Source of the DNA: Haplomitrium mnioides
Taxonomy: Eukaryota > Marchantiophyta > Haplomitriopsida > Calobryales
Length of the DNA stretch: 64,000 nt
Assembly (NCBI GenBank): GCA_049999725.1
Contig: JBNGIS010008884.1
Coordinates: forward strand, 1-64,000
Direction of reading: 5' to 3'
Part shown: one piece after another, positions 10,169-22,500 of the stretch
How positions within the stretch are numbered: the first letter of the stretch is position 1
How the letters are laid out: every line of letters begins with the position of its first letter
Made by a program: the position numbers and the translations under genes
Notes under the pieces: model-generated
The model's input: the letters and a program-made list of their open reading frames with translations, nothing else
Databases searched by the model: none
What the model was told of the DNA's origin: nothing

Positions 10169-10537
10169 AATCAAAAAAAATATGAAAAATGGTTTAAAAT
10201 TTTTACCTTTCTATCTTCCTTTGCCACCTGAAGATGCTTGACAAAAATGTCCCTCTCCTTCATCTCGGAAAAAGCAAATTGTTTGCAATTTGCACTGTCA
10301 AGGGTAATTGCATCCTTTCTTGCTATCTATGATCATAGTGATTTGATCCACAAGACCCAAATTGAATTTCTCACCTTCCTCAACAAAAAGGTAAAGATGT
10401 TGATTGAGGTCTTTCAAGGAGCAACAGATAACTAGACAATCCCACTATAGTTTCTGAGGTTCGAGAGCCTTGATAGCATCCAACTACTTGTAAGGCTTTG
10501 ATTGGGTAGGTGTGGAAGCATTTCCTTGAGATGCCAT

Positions 10538-11000
10538 TTTCTAGAGAGTAAAAACAGATACAATTGGAGGTGAAAAATCTAATGAACAAAAGTTCACAAA
10601 AACTCGAAAGGATGTAAAGGGCAAAATAGCAAGTAAATACAAAAACAATGATGACAAGAAAACAAAAACAAGAAAGTAAACTTGTGACAATGGAAAGAAA
10701 CTTTCCACTCGCGCACCTTTTATACCTAAATTTCAAAATATGCCTTTTTCTTCCAAAAAATAATTTGGAGAGCTCTTGACAAGTACGTTTGTATAGTGCC
10801 AAAAAAAAATGCTAGCACATAAAGCATTGCTTGTTTTCATATTTTCAATTTCTTTTTCTCATTTTCTTCACAAAAAGTTCCCAATTTTGTTGCTTTGCAA
10901 AAATTTCTTGAAAAACACATCTTTTAGTTACCTTGTGAGAGGTTCATCATATTTGTTGAAATATTTTCTTGAAATACTTGATTTTTAGTGAGCATTTTCA
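10538..11000. promoter_or_regulatory. Shared divergent promoter region, C3
   Basis: This region separates gene A (ATG at 10537, minus) and gene B (ATG at 11001, plus). The gene A TATA position reads 'gctttatgtgctagc' on the minus strand (about 10809-10823), slightly decayed from GCTTTATATACTAAC. The gene A leader carries the open frame without ATG (CQELSKLFFGRKRHILKF, GKFLSIVTS). Confidence 0.55.
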
Positions 11001-11204
11001 ATGGCTGGAGTTTTTAAAGGCAAGAAGAGGTTAGAATTACAAGATTAAAAGATGTTACTTTTTGACAAGCAGGTTGAGATTTGTTCAAACTGCAATTCTT
11101 TGGAGGTAAGCAATGGAGTACCAAAAGCATCAAGTGTGATGGCAAGTATATTGGGAAAAAAATGGCTTCTATTGAATCAAATTACTCCGCCCAAAAAGAT
11201 CGAG

Positions 11205-11340
11205 AAGGTGAACTCCATGTGCACATAGGATCAGGGACTGAACCTTATGTGGACATAAGGTCAAGGAGTGAATCCAATGCACGCATAGGATTAACGAGTG
11301 AACAACTTACATGCATTTGATCAAAGAGGGAACCTAGTGC
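11205..11340 (+). repeat. 30-bp coding repeat with palindromic core, C3 gene B exon 1
   Basis: About four to five 30-bp units, such as 'tccaatgcacgcataggat' plus 'taacgagtgaa'. They encode 10-residue repeats (ESNARIGLTS-like). Each unit is centred on a variant of ATGCGCGCAT. Confidence 0.8.
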
Positions 11341-12654
11341 TCGAAGAGAATTAAAGAAGCAAACTTCTTCAAGCACAAGATTTTTCTTGCTTTTTAAGTG
11401 GTCAAAGTTGAATCTTTCTTCTGAGTATTCCACCAAATCAACAGAAATAAGTTCAACACACAATTTCTAGATGGTTGTAGACCTTTCTTCATCTTTATCT
11501 AAGAGAGACCTCGATATTCATGATCAAAGTGTGTTTGTTCAAAATACAAAAAGCATACAATATGTGGATGGTTTTAATTTTGGAGATGAATCCCTGTCCT
11601 TGATAGCACCACTCAAACAGTGATTGATTTCGTTTCAAGTTGCATCTCGCAAGAAGATTGGGAAATCTGAAGCAAACCAAATTCTTTTAGAGGAGTCTTC
11701 AAAGGACATATTGTGAAATGATTCTAGCAAAGAGTCTCAATCAATCAACATTTCTTTGGAGTTATCGCCAAAGGCACCAATTTTATTACAAAAATTGTTT
11801 TCTAATAATCGAGATATTGACCAAGATTTCGTTTCAGAATAGTGTAGTTCTCCCAATCTTCAAGAAGAACCTCATCTCTTGAAAACGTTTTGTGATGGAG
11901 CAAGCAATGACTACAATGATAATCAAGATCTTTAGGATGAATTATCTCCTATTGTTGGATTTGCCTATCAATCAAATTGTCTATCACAACATAAGTTTTC
12001 TTTGTCCATACCAAAACCCAAATAGGTAAACACCATACGTAAAAGTTCTTTGCGGAAAGTCCATCATGACGAAAGCTTTGTGAAGAAAAAGCTCGATCCA
12101 ATGTCAATTTCTAAATTGAAGAGAATTTCTTTTTGTTGGGATAGTTGCTTATCATTGTGCAAGACAGATTTTTTTGAAAATTGTGAGAGAAACGTACTTT
12201 CAACAAAGCATGAAGAATCAAGATATCATACTACAGTGGGAAATACCAAGAAAATACTCTAATGTTGACAATCGATTTACTTTGCTTGGCAATAGCTTTG
12301 TTTGTAGAAGAGCCTTTAACTTAATATTAGCAGTAGGGAATGATAGAATCCAAAGTATTCAAAATCTTAAAAATGCAGATCCTAGAGGCATTTTGGGAAA
12401 AAGAGAACTATCTCCTAAAGGAGTTTTCATGCATAAGTGGATGGACAATTTTTTTCAAGAACACTACGAGAGAATGCCCACTCACAAAGTTTATAACTTG
12501 CTCGATAATTTTACAAAATAAGTTTATGACTACTACACAACTTATTTGAAAGAGAAAGATCCCCATTGTATTTTTAGTTTCTCGGGTTCTACAAAATATT
12601 GGAGAACCATTTTCCAAATGTAAAAATTCCAAAATACAATAGATTTGTTGTTTG

Positions 12655-12754
12655 NNNNNNNNNNNNNNNNNNNNNNNNNNNNNNNNNNNNNNNNNNNNNN
12701 NNNNNNNNNNNNNNNNNNNNNNNNNNNNNNNNNNNNNNNNNNNNNNNNNNNNNN
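12655..12754. other. Assembly gap, 100 N
   Basis: Exactly 100 N, so probably a placeholder of unknown true size. It removes the end of gene B exon 1 and the splice donor in C3. Confidence 0.98.
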
Positions 12755-15070
12755 TAACAAGTTGAGTTGTGAGAAGAGTGTCTATGCTCGTAAAGAGTTT
12801 GTTGTTTTAAGTTTCAATTTTAACCTTGTTTGCAGTCAAATAAAGCGAGAAAATGAATCTCATTCTTGGTGGTGACCTTAGCCTTGTAACAAGTTTTGTT
12901 TTTGTTGCTTTAAATCAAGAGCCTTTGTTAAAAAAAAAAACAATAGCAAGAATCATTTTTGTTGTTTGCAAATCCTATGTGCACAAAGTATTTGTTCTTG
13001 TTTTTATAAAACTAGTCGCGATAATAGTCACAACAAGCCATGGTATTGGTGTTGTTATATTGGTCCTATGCACGCATATGATCAGTTGTTGTCTCCACTC
13101 ATCCTAAACACTCAGAAGATGTGTTTGGGTACCCTTTGTTTGCAAATCTTGTTTTTCTTTTTTTTTTAACTTTTGTTCCTTTTTAAGTAAAACAAATTTT
13201 TCTTTTTTCAAATTGCCTAATGTTCATTTTTAATCTTTTACAAAGTTTTCACTTCTGCGAATCCAAACATTTGTTTAAGATGACTTAAATGTTTTTAGCA
13301 CTTGAGGTTGTGTTTTGAAGCTACACGTATCAACATATGTTTTACTAAAGTACTTTTATGTCTTTCGTGCTTTGTGATGATGTAGTCAAATATAATCGCC
13401 GACTGTTTCTTCATCGTGACCAACAAATGAAAGAAAGAACAAAACTTGCAAACCATCGAAGAAAATGTTATGCTGATGGTCAAAAGTACTTGGAAATTGT
13501 TATTGATGAAATGGATAAAAAGAAAACTGCTATCCACACTCGTCTTTGCCACCAAAAAACATTGATAAAGATTGTTTTGTGGGTGTGCATATTGTTGGTG
13601 CTTTGTTATTCAATCACGCTCTTTCTTCAAGGGTCTTATTAATGTACGAAAACTTGAGAAACGGTTCTAATTGGACAATTACTATACTCAACAAAATATT
13701 ATGTGACTTTGAAAGATCGCTGACTCCAACTTTGTATTTTTAGTTGGACAACACGACATGAGAGAAGAAGAATTCTATCTTGTATGGATATCTTATTCTC
13801 CTTATTGCCAAGAATATTTTTCAAAAAATCAAGGTGGGATTTCTCATGGTTGGCCATACTCATGATCAAATGATTACGAGTCTTAGCGAGGCGCTTCAAT
13901 TATCCTATAATCCTAAACCTCAGGTATCTCTTTTGTTGGAAACTTGGGATTTCAAAATGTTTCTGCAGCAATGTCCCTCTTTTGTTCAAAGGATACATGA
14001 TATTATCTTTAATCAACAATTCAAGTTACAATTAAATGATTCAAAAGCAAAGATTTGGAGCAAACAGTTTGCAATAAATGAATTTTGGTTACCTGTAGAT
14101 GGTATTTGTCAACTCAAGTGCCTACCTGAAGTGGACAGAGAAATTTTGAGTTCAATGTTGAGTCCTCTCAGAGCATATTCTGAGATCAAACGATCTCAAA
14201 AGGAAGAAAGAGAAATGGATGCCGACAAAGTGGTATTTTCAATGAAAGACAACATAAGTAAGAATTGCTACAAGTTCTTTACAGATTTTGATATTCAATG
14301 GTGGAATGACTTTTTTTCTTTGCTAACAAGAGATTGCGGCCTACATCCTTAAAAAAAATACAAGGACTCAAAGCATAATTTACCTTTCCACCTTCACAAT
14401 TGTCAAACACTTGTAATGATTCTCAAAATGTTTGTCTAGGTTCTCAACTTGATGCTCAACAGACAAAAGAAGATACTCCGATACAATAAGTACTTTCTAC
14501 ACATCAAGCAATCTATGATAAAGTACTTAGACCGCAAGAAAGGACTCTTTCGTACAACACACAATCCAGGTATAAATTAGACAATCTACATGAGATGAAA
14601 GCTAGAATGTTTATTTGTGTTGTTACATATCTGGATCAAAAGAGCAGATCGTTTATGGTTGCCAAAGTTCTCAAAGTTTTTTCATTTGATAAGAAAGATC
14701 CCCCAAACCCGAAATTAGTACGTGTTCAATGGTTTGTTTGTTAAGTTGATGATGCATTTTCTAGACAATACTTTCTAGAAAAATAGTAGCAACAAAAGGG
14801 AAACACAAATCCAAGTTACATATTGATGTACTTGATGTGACACAAATCACAATTCTATCATTTGATTTTCTTCTTACCCAAAAACACCAATTGAGAAAAA
14901 CCTCTCTAGATATCATTAAAGAAAATGTATTTGAGTACGAAAGACAAAAAGCTCTCAATCTTGAATTTTTTCAAAGAGATTCAATCACTCTCATTAACAC
15001 TGAGATAGATGAAGTAAATCTTGATGAATTCTATGAAGCTAAATCCAAAGAAGTCAAGACGAGTGACTAA

Positions 15071-16630
15071 AGTAATTTAAGAATTTTATTATGTATTTTG
15101 TATTTTCAAGTATATTGCAATTTAAGATTATTATTTTTTAAAGTACGTGAGAACCTTTTGAAACAACTTGATGAATTTTTTTGCCACCTTGAGCTTTTTA
15201 CTATAAATCATTCCAAGTTGAATGTTATTTTCCGTAAATAAAACTTAAATCTCTAGTTAATATTTTCATTTGCTTTGCAAAATATTTTCTTCTTCAAAAT
15301 GTAGGTATATTGTTTCCAACTACTGTTTTTTAGAAGAGTTTAAGGTTATTATCTTGCTAAGCATCTGCCCAAATTGACTAATTATTTTTTTCTTGTAAGA
15401 ACTTTAATATATAACTTAAAACCTTTAGCGTTTTGACTCAGATGTAGAGCTTTGTACTTATTTTACTTTTAGATTCCAAATAAAAAATCAAATACTTTTA
15501 GGTGCGTAGAGTTTGTTGCGAAAAATAGAATGTTTACAGTATGTATCCTCGGTTGAAGAAGTGTGAACCCTATGCACGCATAGAATTTGATTCACAAGTT
15601 GAAAAGTCGTACGTACAAAAACTCTTCTACAGAACCTAAAACATAGGTTCTTGTCAGTCTTTGTTGTGGAGTGTTCAGATGGTGAGTTTGGATTCTTAGG
15701 CGCACATAGACTTTAGGGTGGAGTGTTCACATGTTGAGCTTGGATTCCTATGCGCTCATAGACTTTGGGGTGGAAGTTCAAGTCTTCCACAAGTTCTACT
15801 TCTCATAAACAACCCTCAAGCTTCTTTATACAAATACTATCAATTACAACTTAGTTTGTACACAAGTCATAGACTCTTTTATAGATCTTGAGATCTTTGT
15901 TTGGTTGAATCAAGTCTAAAACCTGCAGATGTTTCTTGTGTACACTCTTAATTCAATATCCTTAGCTACTGCTTTTTTGATTCTAAACTATGATACGTTT
16001 GTGTATATGCTTCATTGAATTATGAAATACTTTTTAATACGGAGACCTTTTTCAAAACCCATGCTAACTTTTACGTGCATGGATTTTCAACTACAAGTGA
16101 AAGCTTCTTTCTTGGTTGAACTTTAAAATAAAGCTCATAATTCAATGTAATGTTTTGTTTTCTTTGTTTTTGTGTTTACGATTGCAAACTCATTCCCTTG
16201 ACTTCTAGTTCCCCTCGGCATTTTCTTTATGTTTTGTATATTTTTTCCAAAAAAAATGTTTGAAAGAGCACTATGTCTAGACGCATCTAGAATTTGTGCA
16301 ATCAAACATATTTGAAAATAGTTTCTTGCAACGTGTATTTCAATTTTTGGGCTTAGAATTGTAGTCAATGATAAATGCAATTTTTTGGTGAAAACTTACC
16401 ATAATTTTTATACTTTTCATCGAATTCAAGTTTTCTATTATTTTCATAAAAACTAATAATATTGATTGATTTCGCATAACAAAATTAACTCTTGCTCTAT
16501 CATGCTTGTTGAAATGGCAAAAAACAAACCTTAAAAATTCATGTACTTTTGGTTTTCAAAAAATAGCCTTGTTTTTTTAATGTTTTTTGAGCTCAAAAAT
16601 CACAATTTTTCCCAAAAAAGAACATTCATG
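15071..16630. other. C3 region downstream of gene B, with 52-bp repeat (2 units)
   Basis: No gene is seen. It is AT-rich. At 15682-15783 there are two units of the 52-bp repeat found five times in C6 (GATTCCTATGCGCTCATAG, then 'actttggggtgga'). From 16130 to 16630 it matches the corresponding end of C5, C6, C4 (inverted, 18140-18620) and C7 (inverted, 53270-53780). Confidence 0.75.
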
Positions 16631-16669
16631 TTTTGAGTAGCATGTTACTCATTCAAAATAGTGGCTTTT
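16631..16669 (+). repeat. Terminal inverted repeat, gene-B end of C3
   Basis: TTTTGAGTAGCATGTT followed by a decayed version of the outer part (TTCAAAATAGTGG). Aligned to the C6 end, the element stops at 16669. Confidence 0.7.
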
Positions 16670-16687
16670 AGGTGGGATTTCTCATGG
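16670..16687 (+). other. 18-bp remnant of gene B from a lost copy (C0)
   Basis: AGGTGGGATTTCTCATGG is identical to 13832-13849 in gene B of C3 and to the same place in C5. It lies between the end of C3 and the LTR of G1. C3 (duplication AGGT) and G1 (expected 5-bp duplication CATGG at 16683-16687) therefore both entered the same short stretch of a gene B of another copy. Confidence 0.75.
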
Positions 16688-17264
16688 TGCAACACTACAT
16701 ACCCACATTACACATATAAGTTAGCACAAGCACAACACATATAAATTAGCATAAGAGAAGTGCATAAAGAACTTCAAAACCTCACAAGGTAAGAGGTGCT
16801 TAATAAGACACTTTCCCTTCTTTATATATTTGGTAGAAAGAACTTTTCTTACATAGGTTTAGGAAACACATTTGTTTTTTTCTATCCTCTTCTAATTGAA
16901 CCACCATTTTCTCTCTCACACTGACTAGACTACCTTTTACTTTTATTCTCCTTCTGCCATGTAAAATTATCTTAGAACCTTCCATCTCTTTAGTTCTTCT
17001 TTTGCCATATGTTCTTATCCTTAGAACCTTCTATTTGCTTTAATCCTCCACTTGCCACTAGTTTTTATCCTGTTTTAAAGTAGTCTATCTAGACTTCCGC
17101 TTTTACTTTAGTTTGTTGACTCTCTCTCCTCTTGCCATGTGTTTAACTCTCTAAAATAGAACATTTTTTTGCTACTCTAACTTAGTAATGGCTTTCTAGA
17201 CATAGTTGATACTATATCTTACTTTATTTTTAGCTATTATTTGCTTAAGTAAATAACTGTTACA
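16688..17264 (-). repeat. 3' LTR of G1
   Basis: 577 bp, reading on the minus strand from TGTAACAG to GTGTTGCA, with TG...CA ends. It is directly preceded on that strand by the polypurine tract AAAAGAGGGGAGTAT. The 5' LTR is not present in the window because C7 replaces it. Confidence 0.8.
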
Positions 17265-17282
17265 ATACTCCCCTCTTTTAAG
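17265..17282 (-). other. Polypurine tract of G1
   Basis: The minus strand reads CTTAAAAGAGGGGAGTAT immediately before the LTR start TGTAACAG. This is the usual plus-strand priming site of LTR retrotransposons. Confidence 0.85.
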
Positions 17283-18109
17283 AGGCAACGTCCTTGTTGC
17301 AAGTAAGAGAGGTATCAAAAGAGTGAACAAGCACACAAGCATTGGCCAAGTTCTCCAATGGCTCCCAAATTGCTTCATAAAGGGGTTAGCTTTTCTAACG
17401 AACCAAATATTCGACAATCTCATGATGACCCCGACAACATGTGTGTTTCTTCAAGTGAAGGTAGTAGAGCAAGGTACAAAAGCATGTAATAAAGAGACAT
17501 GAAAAGTTAGATGAATCTTCATGTGAGAAGGTAAAACTAGTTAATAGACCACTTCACCTATACGAGAAAAAATAGCAAATGGTCTAAAAAATGAGCAAAG
17601 AGCTTACAAGAGCAACGCAAAGGAAGATTGGTAGTAGGGAGCCACACTTGATCACCTATAGCAAAGGTCACTTCATGACGATGAGCATCGTCATATTTTT
17701 TTGGCGATTACGAGCAACTTGAAGTTTTTCCTTGGCCTGTTGGATGCGATAGTATAAAAGATGGAGGAAATCAATAACAGATAGACTCTTAGAGGTTGAT
17801 GTAGGTTGATGACTAGATAGTGTGGTTGGATGCTTACTATATATCAAAAAGAAAGGCGTGGCTTCTGTGGAGTTGTTGATGGATTTATTGTAAGAGAACT
17901 ACATAAGAGGTAGCAACCAATCCAATTCTTCTTGTTCTTCCAAAGTAAAAGCTTGCAACATATCTTCAATGGTGTAGTGGCATGTTCAGTTTGACTATTT
18001 GATTCAAGGGGATAAGCAATAGACACAACAAATTTTGTTTTGAGAAGACCAAATATTTTGCACCCAAAAAAAGCTGGTGAATTAAGTGCTTTGGTTGGAA
18101 AAAATAACT
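17283..18109 (-). pseudogene. G1 integrase C-terminal half, possible chromodomain
   Basis: The minus strand encodes VVSIAYPLESNSQTEHA (the usual form in Ty3/gypsy integrase is STAYHPQTDGQTE), then NKKNWIGCYLLCSSLTINPS and a later segment VEYLVRKANPF that resembles the start of a chromodomain (EYLVKWKG). The third catalytic residue region is expected here, but frames shift several times. It joins across C4 to 50303-50420, where the first half of the core lies. Confidence 0.7.
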
Positions 18110-18146
18110 ACTAGCCGCTACTTTGAACCACAAACAAGCTACTTAA
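18110..18146 (+). repeat. Terminal inverted repeat, gene-B end of C4
   Basis: ACTAGCCGCTACTTTGAACC, then a second GCTACT at 18139-18144. It differs from the consensus AACAACCGCTACTTTGAAC mainly in the first five bases. Confidence 0.85.
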
Positions 18147-19565
18147 AACGTTAACCTTTTTTATTTTTGAAAAACAAAAACTACGTGAGTTTTTGAGCTT
18201 CAACTTTTGTTGTTTTAACAACCATGACCAATATAGAATCAATTTCATTATCCAAAATCAATATATATTTTTAGTTTTTATGAAAACTAAGAATATCTCG
18301 AAATTAATCAAAAGTATAAAAATTATGGTTTGTTTTCACAAGAAACTTGCATTTATGATTGATTATTTTTAGAAGCTCAAAATTTGAAATATACATCAGA
18401 AGAAGTTAGGTTGAAATAAGTTTGGTTGTACAAACTCTATATATGGATAAACTAGGTGCTTCTTGAAACTTATCTTTTGGAAAAAAAATAGAAATCATTA
18501 GAAAAGTATCCAAGCGGACTAGAAGTCAAGGGATTGAGTTTGGAATCATAAGGCACAAAAACCAAAATAAAAGAAACATTGCATAGATTTCAGAGCTTCT
18601 ATTTCAAGGTCAAACAAGATAGAAGCTTTCTTTTGTAGTTGAAAATCCACTAGCAGAAAGGTTAAAGTGGGAATATTTTAGAAGGTTTGAGATATTAAAA
18701 ATCTTTTATAATTTAGAGAATCATATACACAAAGAGTCATAGTTCACAATCAAAGAGGTAATGGCCTTAGAGATTTAAGTAACAGTGTAAACAACCTGAA
18801 TCTGCAAGTTTTTGACAAGAGTCTACCAAACAAAAGGTTTTGAGTTCTAGAGGAAAGTCTTTCAACACAGTAGAATCTAAACTCTACACGGTAGTCTTTC
18901 TATATGGAAGCTTGAGGGTTGTATATCAGCATTGGTATGTGTGGAAGGCTAGGACTTCCACAAGACAGTCTATACACACATGGGAATCCAAACTCAACAT
19001 CTGGACACTCGGCAGCAAAGACTATGCTGAACTTAGGTTTTACGCTCTGCAACAAAGTTTTTGAGCGCACAAAGTTTCAACTTGTGCATCAAAGTCTATG
19101 CACAATAGGGTTCAAACTTCTCCAATCGAGTTTATATGCGTTAAAGGTTCTGTTTTAGGCAACAAACTCTAGGCACACTAAAGATTCCAATTTTTGATTT
19201 GAAATCTAAAAGTAAAATGGGTACAAAGCTCTACATTTGAGTCAAAGCGCGCTAAAAGTTTCAAGTTTTACATCAAAGTCCTTAGAAGAAAAAGATTAAG
19301 TAGTCAATTTGGGCAAATGCTTCAGCGATATCAAAACATTAAACTCTTCAGCAAGCAATAAAGAAGGAAACAATGTAATTACATTTTGGATAAGAAAATA
19401 TTTTACAAGCCAAATGAAAATATTAACTGAAGATTCAAGTTTCATTCACAAATAATAACGATCAAATTGGAATGACTTATATTAAGAAGTTCAAGGTGGC
19501 AAATAAATTTAACAAATTCCTTCAAAACATTCTCAGTTACTTAAATTATAAAAAATAATCTTAAA
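18147..19565. other. C4 region downstream of gene B
   Basis: No gene is seen. It is the inverted homologue of 15071-16630. Single decayed copies of the palindromic core occur (for example at about 18970-19150), but no clear 52-bp tandem array survives. Confidence 0.65.
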
Positions 19566-22500
19566 TTACAATATAAATTGAAAGTACACAATATATAATG
19601 AGGTTTCAAAGCGACTATAGTGAGTCGTGTTGACTTTTTCGGATTCAGCTTCATAAGATTCATCAAGATCAACGCAATCTGCGTGAGTGTTGATAACATT
19701 AAAAGAGATCTCTTTCAAACACATCATGATTGATTGCTTTTTGTCTTTCGTACTCAAATAGATTTGATTTAATAGTAGCTAGAGTGGTTTTTCTCAATTG
19801 GTTTTTTTGTGTGAGGAGAAAATCAAAAGACAAAATCATGATTTGTGCTACCTCAAGTACATCAATATGTAACCTAGATTTGCATTTCCCTTTTGTTGCA
19901 ACTATTTTCTTCTAGGAAGTATTGTCCAAAAATGCATCCTCAACCTCACAAACAAACCATTGAACATGTACTCGTTTCGAGTTTGGAGGTTCTTCCGCAT
20001 CAAATGACAACTTTGAGGATTTTGGCAATTCAAAATGGTGTACCTTTTGGATCGAGTGATGCAACAACACAAATAAATATTTTGGCTTTCATCTCATGTA
20101 GGTTGCCAGATTTGTCCCCGTATCTCGTGTTGTGAGAAACAATCCTTTCTTGCGACCGATGTGCTCCATCATAGATTGCTCAAAGTATAGAGAGTATATG
20201 CTCTACTAGAGCGTCTCTTCAATGTATTGAGCATCCAATTGAGTACCTAGATGAACATGTTGAGAATCATTACAAGTACTTGCCAATTGTGAAGGTGGAA
20301 AAGTGAACTCAGCTTTGAGTTCTTGTCTTTTCTTTCAATGATGTAAGCAAGAATGTCTTGTTGGGCAAGAAAAGTTTCATTCCATCATTGAATATCAGAA
20401 TCTATAAAGAACTTGTAGAAGTTCCTACTTATGTTGTCCTTTATTGCAATGACCACTTTCTCGGCATCAACTTCTTTTTCTTCCCTTTGAGATCATTTGG
20501 TTTCAGAATATGCCTTGAAAGAAATCAATACTGAACTTAAAATTTCTTTGTCCACTTCACGTAAGCACTTGAATTGACAAATACCATCCAAAGGCAACCA
20601 AAATTCATCTGTTGAAAATTGTTTACTCCAAATCTTTGCATTGGAATCATTTAACTAGAACTTGAACTGTTGATTAAAGGTAATATCATGCATCCTTTGC
20701 ACCAAAGAGGGACATTGTTGCAGAAACATTTTAAAATCCCAAGTTTTCATCAAAAGAGTTACATGAGGTTTAGGATTGTACGATAATTGTAGCGCCTCAC
20801 TAAGACTCGTACTCGTGAAAGCTTTGATATGTTTCAAATGTTTCAAGAACCTACAAATACCAATGCCGAATAGTTGTTTTCTTCTTATCCATTCCATCAA
20901 AAACAATTCCCAAGTACTTTTGATTGTCGCCATAACATTTTCTTGGATGGTTTGCAAGTTTTTTTTTTCTTTCTTTCATTTGTTGGTCAAGATGAAGAAA
21001 CAATTGGCGATTATATTTGATTACATCATCACAAAGCACCAAAGAGATAAAAAGTAGTTCAGTAAAACATGTGTTGATGTTTCAAACTTCAAAAGACAAC
21101 TTTAGGTACTAAAAATATTCAAATCAGCTTCAACAAATGTTTGGATTAGTAGAAGTGAAAATTTATAAAAAGATTAAATATAAACTTCAACTAATTTAAA
21201 TATTGTAAAATCTAAATAACATTCACAATAGGTACTTGTCTTTGACTTGAAGTCATCCAAAGTTTCTTGAGGAAGAAAACAAGATTTCTGCACAACGGGT
21301 CACAAGGTAGAACTTCAATTTCAAAGGTAGCTTGGATTATTTGTTTGCAAAAGATTAAAAAGATAGTAATAGATCTTATGCACACATAGAGTTGGTAGAA
21401 ACAATCATTGATCTTATGGACATATAGAACCAAAAGCAATAACATCAATATCTTGACTTGCTTGTATCGTTGTTGCAGCTAGATTTGAAAGAAACAAGAA
21501 CAAAACCTATATGCGCATAGGATATGCAAACAACAAAAATGATTCTTAATATTGTTTATCTAGCAATAGGCTCTTGATTCAAAGCAACAATAGAAAAACT
21601 CGGTGTAAGGCTAAGATCACAACCAACAATCAGGTCCATTTTATTGCTTTATTTGACTCTTGACATGGTTTTAATTCAAGCTAAAAGCAACAAACCCTTT
21701 GCGATCATAAACTATGTTCTCAAAACTCAAGTTGCTACGGTTTATTTGACTCAAATGTAGTTAGTTGAACAACTTAACCCAAAAAAATCTTTTTTTTAAG
21801 TTAGGAAAGTATAATATCTCTAGAATTAAGCTTTGAGTATAGTAAAAAGAGCATCGATTAACGATAAGTTTAAAAAGAGAAGAAATTTGTTACCTTTGTC
21901 GGACTCCAAGATGAATTTTTCTCGCAATGATTTTATTTCTTTGCATGTTTCACAAACAACAAATCTTTTGTATTTTGGAATTTTAACGCATTTTGGAATT
22001 TTAACATTTGGAAAATGAGTTATCCAATGTTTTGTAAAACCCGAAAAACTAAGAATGCAGTTGAGATCTTTTTCTTTCAGATAAAATGTGTTGTAGTCAT
22101 ACACTTCTCATTTTGTAAAATCATTACATAAGTTATAAACTTTTTGAGTGGGCATTCTCTTGCATTGTCTTTGAAAACAATTATCCATCCATCCGTTCAG
22201 CCACAAACACTCTTTGAACAGATATTTCTCTATTTCCAAAACTACCTCTAAGATGTGTGTTTTTAAGATTTTGAATCCTTTAGATTCTATCATTCTCTAA
22301 TGACAATATTAATTTGAAAACTCTTCTACAGACAATAGTACCACCAAGCAAAGTGAACCAATTGTCAACATCAGAGTTTTTTTTTGGTATTCTCCACTAC
22401 AATGTGATATCTCAATTCTTCATGCTTTGTAACAAATACGTTTCTCTCATATTTCTTAAGAAATTTGTCTTGTACAATGAGAAAAAGTTATTTCCACAAT

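Larger units (their letters stand above)
7805..10537 (-). pseudogene. Gene A of copy C3: exons 1 and 2 (ParB-like domain)
   Basis: Exon 1 is 10537-10207 (MASQGNAS), intron 1 10206-9753, exon 2 9752-8284, then intron 2 interrupted by C2. Exons 3 and 4 are not in the window. The ParB-like domain is well preserved at about 9147-8790: MNEDFVELLAQRMLTNKY, FFIVVVDPKCG, YKIAGGNHNAIAMQLL, YVYVGLTPTEARIFAIDDNY. ParB/sulfiredoxin-fold proteins carry a short G-x-H/R-x-x-A-A segment after a beta strand, and GGNHxxxA fits that. Downstream QKVEYWHQRFVESG and SSFEKLL are conserved in all copies. Exon 1 is damaged (several stops, diverged after NLGLV). Confidence 0.8.
11001..15070 (+). pseudogene. Gene B of copy C3: DUF7869-like transposase, degraded
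   Basis: Exon 1 starts at ATG 11001 (MAGVFKGKKRLE). It includes a 10-residue repeat (about 11205-11340), a Ser/Asp-rich stretch, HHDESFVKKKLDPMSISKLK with nearby Cys residues (CWDSCLSLC), and NDRIQ.IQNLKNADPRG. It runs into a 100-N gap. Exon 2 starts at 13386 after TAG: VKYNRRLFLHRDQQMKERTK, GQKYLEIVIDEMDKKK, VGVHIVGALLFNHAL, then KVGFLMVGHTHDQ. The layout (D in VID-MDKKK, LDNTTxENKN, VGHTHDQ) is that of DUF7869 proteins, whose core is an RNase H-like fold. Here a roughly 75-bp in-frame deletion follows HTHDQ. The C-terminal part (14590-15070) has VAKVLKVFSFDKKDPPNPK and a terminal acidic tail before TAA at 15070. Several stops. Confidence 0.75.
7805..16669 (+). mobile_element. Two-gene transposon copy C3, left part outside window
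   Basis: Gene A runs on the minus strand (10537 down to 7805, cut in intron 2 by C2) and gene B on the plus strand (11001-15070). The gene-B terminus is at 16631-16669. Directly after it, 16670-16687 is an 18-bp exact match to an internal piece of gene B, so C3 is inserted in gene B of another copy (C0). AGGT at 16670-16673 is the expected duplication. Confidence 0.8.
16688..18109 (-). mobile_element. Ty3/gypsy retrotransposon G1, 3' part (minus strand)
   Basis: The 3' LTR is 16688-17264, preceded on the minus strand by a polypurine tract and an integrase C-terminal region. The element continues at 50303-53230 on the other side of C4, which split its integrase. AACT is found at 18106-18109 and again at 50303-50306, which is the target duplication of C4. 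Confidence 0.85.

Noticed and set aside
13780-14352. A separate 190-codon gene
   Set aside because: It is part of gene B exon 2; the apparent start lies within the conserved core and the frame continues that of other copies.
19893-20135. Plus-strand open frame of 80 codons
   Set aside because: Antisense of gene B exon 2 of C4; the minus-strand reading is conserved among copies.
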